This document shows positions 33,776-43,345 of a stretch of DNA of 64,000 bases, one piece after another (the stretch's first letter is position 1; every line of letters starts with the position of its first letter). The notes beneath the pieces are model-generated. The model was not told where the DNA came from and searched no databases. It was given only the letters and a program-made list of their open reading frames with translations. A program made the position numbers and the translations under genes. This DNA is from Marsupella aquatica (Eukaryota; Marchantiophyta): the NCBI GenBank assembly GCA_973895155.1, contig OZ316899.1:744001-808000 (forward strand), read 5' to 3'.

Positions 33776-35950
33776 CTATGGATAAAAGGCCCTATCTCCA
33801 ACTCTTTCCCAAAGATGTTGAGAACAAGTAACCCGCACATCTTCCCGTACTCCAAGGCTCTGCAGCGTGCAGAGCCTTGGAGTGGTTAGGAGATGCTGGC
33901 ATCTCCCAACATGGCCTTTGTTCCCACGCCGCCTTTCAAACCTTGTCAAACGTGGGCTGGGGCCCGGCTTGGTCCTCTGCAAGTTGCCAAATGTCCTCCG
34001 GCCATCCTCCGCCTGGAAAATCCTTCTCCCTGGCCAGGGTTGCCCTCTCCAGATCTCTGAGTTGCTCTTGCAACTCCTGGTCAGCCTATTTTCTCCCATT
34101 GTAATTCGGAGGAGGGACGTCTGGTGGGGGAGACTCCAAACTCCTCTGCTATTTTGGGTCCCCACGCACCACTCTTGAAAGTGTGGGGATGAAGCAGCCA
34201 CGGGTCCACACCCCTAGTACCGAACAATCCGACCCATAGCCAAAGTCATCCTCATTGTATTCCTCCACACCCTCCCTTCTGGCCTAGAGTACTAGTGCCT
34301 GCGGATCCTCTCTTGGACTAGCTGAAAACGCGGCATCCTACCGGAAATTGTGCATGTGTGCTGGTCTCTCCTCGGGCTCCCACACCCGCCTTTCCCTCTC
34401 CTTGTCATGATTGGGAACCCTAAGCCCTTGTCCCTTGGGTTCCGGACTTGAGGCTCCCACGTACATCCGCACCCCCGGCTTGTTTTTTGGCCTCCTTCTC
34501 TCCGTGGCCCCTGCAAAGGGATCTGATCTGGTGGGTCTTGCGGTGTCTCCCTCCCCAACAATGCCCTGTACCAGTGCCTCTACTGCCATTGTTGGCTTCT
34601 CCTTTTGTAGAATCTGCAAGAGGCTCTGCATAGCTGGTTGTTGCATTGGCATGGGTTCCGGCGTCGGCCTAAAGATCTACACTATTGTGGGGCTGTCGGG
34701 CGGTTTGGGCTTCCTTGCTGCCGGCCTTGGCTCCCACTCCTTTTCTGGCTCCCTTGCCTGTAGGGGGAGTATTGATGCAAAGGTCTGGCTTCGGGCATAC
34801 TGGCACAATAACGACATGTGATAACCAAGCCGGGACACGCTCCCCTAGCCTATCATCTGTTGTTCCTCCTTCAAGATCTTCTTAAGTTGGGTGAGGAGGT
34901 ACCCATTGTAGTCTTGGCTTGGGTCTGGCCTCTCTGCCAAGTAAACCTATGCCTTGCCAATCTCCAGCCTTTCCAGGTTGCAATGCATTGTCACCCGCAA
35001 GAAATCAATGATTTCTCCAATGTGCGGGTTGATGCAGGTGTTTCAAAAGAAACCTTTCTTCGTTGGTGGCCCGGGGAACGATCTAAACTCCTTGTCCGAT
35101 AAGTTCTTTCGGGTGTCTACCTTGGTCTTGTTGCCCATCGGCAAGCCAAATACTTTGGCAATCACCTTGGGAGTGAGATATAATTCCCTCCCGTAGATCT
35201 TGGTTGCATTTGACTCGTGGTCCCATGATCCCACGAATTCCAACAAGTCTGATTCCGACACCTCTAGCTTCAGCCACGGTAATCTAACAAAGGCCTCCAA
35301 GCCCAATCCGGCCATGAAGCCTTGGTACTTTCTGGAGTGCATGGCTGTAAAACATGTATCCTCCTCCCATGCAAAATGTAACTGCACTGCCGGTGGTATC
35401 ACCGGCCGCATTGACTGGGTCAACTTCTTGTTCCTCGGCTTTCTCTTGCCTCTGTCTCCCTTGCTTGATTGGCTTTCTAGATGCCGCCAACCTCGTTCTC
35501 TTGGCCAAGGTGGTTTCTTCGTTGTAGGTCATCTTCCTCTTCATTTTGGCCGCTCCTGACAACTCTCCTAGCACTATTGCTTTTGTCCACGCCTCTGTGC
35601 AACCCTTCAGGTCCCAATGTTTGTTGTTGCAGTGGTTGATGGCCTCTCGGATGCCAACAATTCTATTTTCTTGAAATAGAAGATTGTCAAGCTGATCGGC
35701 AATAGGCATCCACAGGAATGCAGCCTTGATGAGCTCTTCTCCTAGAAAGGCAGACTTCTGCAATTCCCACGGCCGAGAAAGCTCCTATCATTCTCGGGCT
35801 GCTCTCTACTCCTCGTCCTTGTATGTTCCAATATACTCAGTTGCCCGTTCAAACAGGCATCCCCAGAAGTGTGCAGCTTGATTGACGTTGCTCATTCCCA
35901 CCTTGTGCCGATGCTTGGTATCTGCTTTCGCCCTCAGTGTTCACCTCAGC
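33776..35950 (-). pseudogene. F2' LTR-encoded protein, C-terminal part lost
   Basis: The N-terminal part (KSAFLGEELIKAAFLWMP, VGIREAINHCNN), globular domain (RLPWLKLEVSESDLLEFVGSW, LYLTPKVIAKVFGLPMGN) and linker can all be read on -, but over several frames: 35763-35284, 35423-35043, 34652-34292 and 34201-33776. The order matches F2. It ends before the coiled coil. It is more diverged than the other F2 copies. Confidence 0.65.
33849..33883. repeat. Perfect palindrome, 16-bp arms with 3-base loop
   Basis: ACTCCAAGGCTCTGCA and its exact complement flank GCG. At the matching place the F2 solo LTR (38757-38790) has only an imperfect palindrome (CTCC...AGAGCCATGGAG). Confidence 0.9.
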
Positions 35951-36258
35951 AACTGACAATCATTGGCTTCTCCTTGCGAGTTGCTTGATCAATGGTTGTG
36001 AATGAGTCGTCACCCTTGGTGAACCTCCCTTACCCCACTCCGGCCTACCATTGCCTGACTTGGTCATTGATTACTTGCAACCCTAATCGTGCCCCTTAGT
36101 TGTTGTTGCACCTATTACTCTCGACCTTAGCTCGGGTTCCACAAATACCCTTAATTCTTTATATTTTCTTGTTTTTCCTCCTTATACTAAGGGTTTTAGT
36201 GTATATCACTCGGCTTTACTATTTTACAAGGCCTAGTGATTCTTGGCTAGGCATCACA

Positions 36259-36461
36259 AGATGTTATCACTCTGAAATAATTGGGTATCAGCCTTGCTAC
36301 TTCCTTCCAACTTCAATTGGAAGGCCTCTGCTACCACCTTCTTGTTTAATTGGAACTCCATGTCATAGATATAGGTTAGATTTTTATTAGCAACCCAATT
36401 GCCTACAAACTCCATTAACTCACGATCGAGTATCTCCTCATCAAGCCATGGTAAGCGCATG
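36259..36461 (-). pseudogene. F4 LTR-type protein, segment 3 (globular domain)
   Basis: It reads MRLPWLDEEILDRELMEFVG, then NKKVVAEAFQL, the same pattern as the F2 domain (RLPWLKPEVPNSDLLEFVG, TPRVIAEVFGL) but about half identical. The frame continues from segment 2 at 41098 across the F2 solo LTR, with one base lost at the joint. Its other end is cut by the F2' LTR at 36258. Confidence 0.7.
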
Positions 36462-36557
36462 TGTGATGCCTAGCCAGGAATCACTAAGCCCGGTTTACAT
36501 GGTAAAGCAGGAGTGTACCCTGGAAACACCTTAGTATAGGACCAAAAACAAGGAAAA

Positions 36558-36563
36558 TATAAA
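36558..36563 (+). promoter_or_regulatory. TATA-like box of F2 LTR
   Basis: TATAAA, 96 bp into the LTR within AGGAAAATATAAACAATTAA. The diverged F2' LTR has AGAAAATATAAAGAATTAA at the same place, so the box is conserved. It lies about 240 bp upstream of the ATG at 36804. Confidence 0.5.
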
Positions 36564-36803
36564 CAATTAAGGGTGACTATGGAACCCGGGCCGAGGCCGG
36601 AAGTAAGGACGCCGGGGGAGAGAACACGATTAGGGTTAGGGCGCGCTAAGCGTCGGTGGCTAGGGGTGACCAACGGGAGGGGAGACCAGAGGAGGAGAGG
36701 GGTAAGGACCGCTCGCGAGGAATAGTGGCTCATTTGCAAGAACAAACTGGGCAGATGACTACGGGAGGCCAAATGCTGTCAGCTGCTTAGACAAGCACTC
36801 GGG

Positions 36804-39800
36804 GTGGGAACAGATACCAACGATCGACTCAAGGAGGGTATGAGCAACGTCAATCAAGCGGCACATTTTTGGGGATGCCTGTTTGAATGGGCAGGTGAGT
36901 ACATCAGGACTTACGAGGACGAAGAATTGGAGAGAGTAGCTCGAGAACGGCAGGAGCTCGCTCGGCTCTGGGAACTGCAGAAGATGGCTTTCTTAGGAGG
37001 AGAACTTATCAAGGCCGAGTTCTTGTGGACTCCTACTGCCAATCAGCTCAACGACCTTCTATTTTGCAAAAACAAAATCGTCGGCATCCGGGAAGCCATA
37101 AATCGCTGCAACAACCTACGCTGGCAGTTGAAGGGTAACACGGAGGGGTGGAAAAAGGCAACCTTGCTAGGAGAAACATCCACGGCAGCCGAGATGAAGA
37201 GGAAAGGAAACAACAATGAAGAGGCCACACCGGCAAAAAGAACGAGGTCGGCGGCACCTAGGAAGCCAGCAGAGCAGCAGAGCAGGACAAGGGGAGAAGC
37301 CGATGAGGAAGAGGTTGATCCCATCAATGCCATTCCAACAAACGATGACACCTGGAAAGGCTGGGCGGCGACCCTACCGGAGGAAGTGCAATTACACTTT
37401 GCACGGGAGGAGGATGCATGCTTTACGGCCATGCAGACCAAGAAGTACCAAGGCTTCATGGCCGGATCCGGCTTGGAAGCCTTCGTAAGATTACCATGGC
37501 TGAAGCCGGAGGTGCCGAACTCAGACTTATTAGAATTTGTGGGATCATGGGAACCCGAGACCAATTCCACGAGGGTGTATGGGAAGGATTTCTATCTCAC
37601 TCCCCGAGTGATTGCTGAGGTGTTTGGCTTGCCGATGGGTAATAAGACCAAGGTTGATACCAGGAAGACCTTACCTGACAAGGAGTTCCGGTTGTTCCCA
37701 GGACCATCAACAAAGAATGGCTTCTTCCAGAATATCTGCACCAACCTGCACATCGGAGAGATGATCAATTTCTTGCAAGTGACCATGCACTGTAACTTGC
37801 CGACGGCAGAGATCGGCAAGGCTCAGGTCTACCTGGCAGAAAGGCTAGACCCAAGCCGGGATTACAACGGGTACCTCCTCAACCAACTGAAGAAGATCTT
37901 GAAGGAGGAATAGCAAGTGATCGGCGTGGGAAGCGTGTCCCGACTTGGCTATCACATGCCGCTGTTGTGCCGGTATGCCAGAAGTCAAATCTTTGCCCCA
38001 GTACTTCCCCTATCGGCAAGGGCACCGGAGGAGGTCCCAGAGCAGAGGCCGGCACCAGAGAAGCCCAACCAGCCCGACAGTCCAACGATCAAGCAGGTGT
38101 TTAGGCCAAGGAAAGAAGACTTGCCGATGCAGCAACCAGGCATGCAAAATCTGTTGAAATTGCTGGAGAAGGAAAAGAGAATGGTTCCGGCAACGGCAAC
38201 GGACGCTGCCCCAGAAGTCGACCTAAGCCGACTCAAAAGGGAAGACTCCTTTACCTGAACCAAGGAGAGATTGAGGCCGGAACACAAGCCGGGAGTGCGA
38301 ATGTACGTGGGAGCCTCAAGCCCCAAATCAGAGGCAGAGGAGCCAGGAGTCCAAGTAGTGGAGGAGGCGGTGGAGGACTACAGCAATGATAACTTCGGCT
38401 ATGGGTCGGATCATCATGTTCCAGGAGTAAGGACCTGTGGCCGATTTATCCCCACACTTCCAAGAGTAGTTCGAGGGGACCCCACCCAGCAGAGTAACCC
38501 CGAGTCTCCCCCACCAGAGGTTGCTCCCCCGAGCTTTGACGGCATAAAGCAGACGGCACAAGAATTTCAGGAGCGACTTAGGGAGGAAGAGAGAGCAGCC
38601 CTGGCTAGGGAGAAGGATTTACCAGGAGGAGATTGGCCGGAGGACATCAGGCGGCTTGCCAAAAAAAGAAGCAACCCTCTTGCCACCGTAGAAGAAATCC
38701 GCAAGACGGCTTGGGAGCAGAGGCCGCGGTGGTTGATGCCGATGACTTCTAGTTACTCCACCTATGCTAAGGATAGAGCCATGGAGTACGGGGAGATGTG
38801 TGGGGACCTGGCGCTCAGCATCTTTGGGGAGGAGTTGGAGCAGGGACCCTTTTTCCAGAGGGAGATGTTGGAAAAGCACCGATTAGAAGAAGCGATGGCT
38901 TTGGAGAGAAGCAAGAAGGACGAGGTCATCCGACGGCTTAGAGAGAAGGAAGCCAAGGTGGAAGACCTGCAGGTGGCCAAGGAAGCCCAAGATGAGTTGT
39001 GGATTAAGCGGCATGAGCTAAACATCATGCAGGGGCAGTTGGATACCGCTCAGTCTGACAATCAGATTATCAAAGATAAACTGACTCGGACCCAAGGAGA
39101 GTTGGCCGGCGCAGTCAAGGAGAGAGAGAAATGGAAGCGGGAGCTAAGGGATGCAGAGGAAGCCCACTTAGCAACCAACAATTGAGCCATGGCGGAGACT
39201 CAAAGAAGGGAGAGGGCGTTGAAAGGAGAGCTCAAAGATATCCGCGGAGCCCTTGAGCAGAAGGAAGCAGAGTTAGGGAAATCCTATCAAGGGATTATTG
39301 CGTTGAGCAGGAGCTTGCGTCCCTGACGGCCAGCTTCAAGGCCAACTTGCATGAAAAGGACGACCAGCTCGACCGGACTTATGCCAAGATGAATAAGATG
39401 GAGTCTGTGGTCGTCGCAGAGCTCGACAAGGAGCTAAGAGCAACCCAGGAGGAGAGGGCTACCTTGAAAAAAGAATTGGAGGAAGCCAATAAGGACCTGG
39501 AGGAGGCGCGCAAGGACTTGGACGAGACCCAGGAGGACTTGGAGGAAATCACAAGGAAGATGGAGAACCTACAGCGGCGGGCCGACAACCAAACAGAGCG
39601 GCTGAAGACCCAAGCCGCAGTATTTAAATGCTGGCTTCATCAGGTCCAACTCCAATTGGGGGAACCCAGTTACCAGGGGTAGTATTGGCCGAAGGACAAG
39701 CTGTAACACTCACCCCGGTGCCGGAGGTAAGTGGCAAGGGGAAGGAACCGGCTGTCGAAATAGGGAAGAAGAAGAAGCGGAAACCTTCTAGGTCTGGGAG

Positions 39801-40152
39801 TTATACGGCTTCTCAAGCCGTTGTGACCGAGAAGATAACCCCAGCACCAACCTCCGGCATCGGCACGGCGGTGGATCCACCAGTCCTAGGAAGTGGAGAT
39901 GGCAAGGCCGAGGCCGGGAGAACCAGTAATGTTGCCGAGGTACCGGATCCTCCACTAGAACATACCGGGGAGGCCGTAGCCGTAGCAGAGGCCGTGACCG
40001 ATGCTGAGACCGAGGCCGATGGTGGACCCAGTCAGGCCGATGAAGAGTTGACTTGGTCAGGGGCAGGTAATCTATCAGAGGACGGACCAACGACAGTGGC
40101 TGCGGAGGAAGCGTTGGGGGCGTCCATTGAGGACCAGCCACCGGTGTCGTGA
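36804..40152 (+). pseudogene. F2 LTR-encoded protein, full length but interrupted
   Basis: About 1,115 codons from ATG 36804 (ATG 36840 is an alternative) to TGA at 40150-40152. Lesions: TAG 37911, TGA 38256, TGA 39183 and frameshifts near 39305 and 39630. All are sense in at least one other F2 copy. Order: N-terminal helical part (YEDEELERVARERQELARLW, about 190 residues), globular domain of about 180 residues (LEFVGSW, YLTPRVIAEVFGLPMGN, GFFQNICTNLHIGEMINFL, AEIGKAQVYLAER), Pro-rich linker, coiled coil of about 380 residues, basic stretch KKKKRKPSR, and an acidic Ala/Glu tail. Not gag, pol or env. It may relate to the unknown ORFs of Athila and Ogre elements, but I cannot test that. Confidence 0.72.
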
Positions 40153-40413
40153 CGGTGTAAGGGCGCCGTCCCTTTTAGGGAGGGCGGGCGTGGAGGTAGG
40201 AGGCGTGAGTGGGCAGGGCGGGCGCTGATCTCCAAGTTTAGACTTAGGATCAGGATCAGGAGACGGCCCTGACACTTAGATTAGTGGGATTTTGGATCCA
40301 CGGGTGTGGACGACACTTGTGCTCCTGCCTCGCTGTACTTAGGTAGATTACAGTTAGGTAGATTATAGTAGATAGATTAGGCTTACGCTGCAAGGAATCA
40401 GGCGGATCCACAA

Positions 40414-40436
40414 CCCTAAACCCTAAACCCTAAACC
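40414..40436 (+). repeat. Interstitial telomere repeat inside the F2 LTR tail
   Basis: Three CCCTAAA units plus CC. The other F2 copies read GGATCCACTACCAGGATAAG (near 10120) and GATCCACTGCCAGGATAAG (near 33140) here, without the repeats. So the repeats were added to this copy later, with almost no other change. Confidence 0.92.
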
Positions 40437-41097
40437 AGGATAAGTACCTGGGCTGCGGGGAGTTCAGGGCCTCTTCTTTAGCAAGTTTCTAGTTGCACCA
40501 GCAGGGCTGGGATCAAGTAGTAAGAGAAGCTCTCGGTTAGTTATACAGTGACCCTTGTGTATATTCATGTTTCCTCATACTTAAGAACTGAATAGAGTTG
40601 GCCTCACGGCCTAGTTCGCAGAGCTTGTGTATGAGATGTACTGTTTGTATGGCAAGTGCATGGTATAACTCAGTCAGAAGGAGTCATTTTGCTATTTGTG
40701 TGTCGCATTAACTTGTGTGAAGAGTGCCCACATCAACTAATAGAGGAATAGAAGTAAGCAGGGGAGTGAGAGTTGGATGTGTCGAGCTGAGAGAGGTCTT
40801 AGCGGCTTAACCAAGCCAATTGGGGATCATTCTGGCGGCGGAATCCAAACATACCTAATGGAAGACCAGGAGAGGAATACAAGGGAGGGACTAGAATAGG
40901 CCGACTAAGTATCTCATGACCCGATGAAGGATCTATCCAGTATATGTGTGTAAAATGTTAATAGAAGTAGTTGAAGGAGAGTTAGCAACGTCCCATGCCG
41001 CTAAACTGCGAAAACGGCCTCGCCAAGGACGAAACCTGCGGGAATCGACTTGAGCAAGGGGGTTTCTTGGGTTTGGGGAGGCAGGGGACGCACCACA

Positions 41098-41583
41098 GCA
41101 TGAACCCTCCAATCCTGAGTTTTTCATAAGACCTGAAAACTTATATGACTGGATGGTTGTAATAGCCTCCACATTCTCTATGGGTCTTACCAGCTTCAAT
41201 CTAGCCACTACTGGTACAATATCCATCCACCCCTTCCAGTTCCAATACTTGGGTGGTGACGTGATTGGAATTGCCTCGTAATTGGCATCATCATCTATTG
41301 CCTCTTGGTTTGATCCATGTCCCGAACCAACCTTTGTCACTCTCATCTCTCTCCCATGTCCACGACCTCCTGGATTGGTGTTTCTTCCTTTTTTTGTTGG
41401 TGGCTCTGCATTAGTTACGCCATTTACTACCCGTTTCTTGACTTTGGCATCCTTCAGAGCTGCCTTTCCTGCCATCTCTACCTAGGCTGCAATTTGCTTC
41501 TCAGGTCTCCAAGAGTCCTCTCCCCCTAAGATCTTCTCTGGCGCCCACTCTTCCGTAGTCCCAGGTAAATTCCAATGCTCTAA
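41098..41583 (-). pseudogene. F4 LTR-type protein, segment 2
   Basis: On - it reads EHWNLPGTTEEWAPEKILG, then MAGKAALKDAKVKKRVVNG and IQSYKFSGLMKNSGLEG, equivalent to LRWQLKGNTEGWKKATLLG, then AEMKRK and MQTKKYQGFMAGSGLEA of F2. One in-frame stop is seen near 41485. It is bounded by the F2 solo LTR and by the inserted sequence 41584-43061. Confidence 0.65.
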
Positions 41584-43061
41584 TGAAGTCGCGGAACTTG
41601 ACTACCTTAACACTTAGCTCCGGCGTTGCTGACTCTGACGCCGAGCTCTTATGGTCCAGGCCCAAATAGGCCATCTGGGGAGGACTTAGCATGGGGAGAC
41701 TAGTGGGCACTGAGACGTGGCACTAGCAAAGGCAAGGAGCCAAGCTGGTGACACACACTAAAGACTTAGGCAAGTTGAGAGCTTTTCGGGTCAAGGGGAA
41801 AGGGGCTGGACTCAAGGTTGACCGTCCGGGCCCCTGGACGGACTTTGAGTTCTGAGGGCTTAAGTGTGAGCTCCTCTTGGGCCCAAGGCCAATGGAGTTG
41901 ACGCCATGGGCAACGGACGCTTGGGGCGTGAGTTAGGGCCCGATCTGGGTTTGGCCGATCGGGGACCCCGAGCGGTGATGAGACCTGAGGTCCTAGGCAT
42001 GAGCACTGGGTCGGCCCAATCACAATGGGCTAAGGCACTCCGCTTGCGGATGCTTAACGAGAAAGTTATGGGCATTGTCAGTTGGTGGCACGCGCGATAG
42101 GATCCGGGTTGGAGGCCAAATATTTAGGGACCAAAGTTGGTCCGGGGGTGGCAGGTCTCCAGAAGCATATATGAGGGGAGTGGTGTCTCCCTTGGGGCCA
42201 AGGGCGAGCCGAAGTCGTGAGCCGCGGTGGTCGCGACATTAAGGGAAACCTCCAAACGGAAACGACGATATCTTCCCAACATGAAGTCCGTTGGAGGACT
42301 TCTTGGGTGCATTAGAAAGCTCTTGAGGAGGGCTACGTCCTCCTGATCTTAGCTGGGTCTAGGGGTGCCATGGGTTCTTGAGGTTTGCGGGTGTTAGCTC
42401 ACCCGCTTGCCAAATCCTGCCGAACAGCAACCAAGCAGCGTTCAGTATCCCAAGGGAGCTTGCGTTGGGGAGGCAAGGCCAAGTAGGCGTGGAGGTTGAG
42501 TTCCAAGGGTGATCGGCCTCTAGACCATCAGTGGGGCGAGAACCGGGAGTTGGTTGCTAAAGTCGGGGCCGTTCTGGTCCGGGCGTGTTTGGAACAAGCT
42601 TTAGGACAAGCTACGCTATTTGGGCCATGAGCATGTCCTGGGGTCAGGGCGGTCAATTGGTGATGGATAGGTATGAGGGGGAACCCGGGCCGCACCCAAG
42701 GAAGGGACTGTTCTGGATGAACAGTAGGTGTGGGTTCTGGTTCCGGCTTATGGCATCGGGAGGACCTATCGCTGACCTATTTACCAACGTCTGTTGAGCT
42801 TGAGTTAGGATGCTAGACTTGGCGAGTTCTAGATCCTGAAGGGTTACTTACCAAGGTGCTTGGTTGCTTGTGCAGATGGTGAGGACCGTTGAGTAGCGGT
42901 CGTGTTGGAGGGCAAGTGCGGCTTTGTATGGGAGGGGCCGCTGGTAGTGCAAGGGGCACTAGGTTGCTTGCTCAAGGTATTCCGTGGAGGCGTTTGGGCA
43001 CCAGGGGCACTTAGGCATGAGTGCTGGGATTGGTGAGGGCGTTGGGTGGCAAGGTCCATCA
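41584..43061 (-). mobile_element. Probable solo LTR of an unidentified family, 1,478 bp
   Basis: On - it begins TGATGGACCTTG at 43061 and ends CGCGACTTCA at 41584, so it has TG...CA ends. The flanks are CTAA (41580-41583) and CTAT (43062-43065), a 4-bp duplication with one mismatch. Removing it joins two parts of the F4 frame in phase (WCSI to EHWNL). No coding sequence is recognised inside. Confidence 0.5.
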
Positions 43062-43345
43062 CTATTGAGCACCAATAGACTACCTGTCGAATGGACCGTA
43101 GATTCCCATCCTCGAAACAAAGAGCGTTCAAATCCTCCACATTGGATTCCCACTTGAATTTTGCATCAATGTAATCTCCAATGATAAACACAATTGACGC
43201 TGCATCCCACAATTGTGCAATGTCTACCCGTTCTCGCTCAGCTCTCTCAGGATCAGTTTCCTCATATGTCTTTACTAGCTTACGTGCATAGTTGAGCAAT
43301 GTTTGCCATAAATGCCTGGCCTGATTAACCTTAGCCGTCGATACT
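43062..43345 (-). pseudogene. F4 LTR-type protein, segment 1 (N-terminal)
   Basis: On - it reads LLNYARKLVKTYEETDPERAERERVDIAQLWD, shown here only as a pattern. It matches the F2 N-terminal part (EYIRTYEDEELERVARERQE) and continues with AKFKWESNVEDLNAL and SIRQVVYWCS. The start codon is not certain. It ends in phase at the insertion at 43061. Confidence 0.65.

Larger units (their letters stand above)
33758..36258 (-). mobile_element. F2' LTR (diverged F2 relative), 3'-truncated
   Basis: On - it starts TGTGATGCCTAGCCAAGAAT at 36258, matching the F2 solo LTR start (36462), and runs to about 33758, equivalent to 38880 of the solo LTR. A TATA-like box (TATAAA, 36163-36158 on -) stands at the same place as in F2. 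It lies inside F4 (right edge) and meets tandem piece 3 head-on at 33755. Confidence 0.78.
36462..41097 (+). mobile_element. F2 solo LTR, complete, 4,636 bp
   Basis: It starts TGTGATGCC and ends ACGCACCACA. A perfect 5-bp duplication GCATG flanks it (36457-36461 and 41098-41102). Both flanks belong to one F4 gene on the minus strand. No gag or pol lies inside, so this is a solo LTR left by recombination between the two LTRs of an F2 element. It gives the reference limits for all F2 pieces. It carries the LTR protein frame (36804-40152) and a 0.95 kb non-coding tail. Confidence 0.93.
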
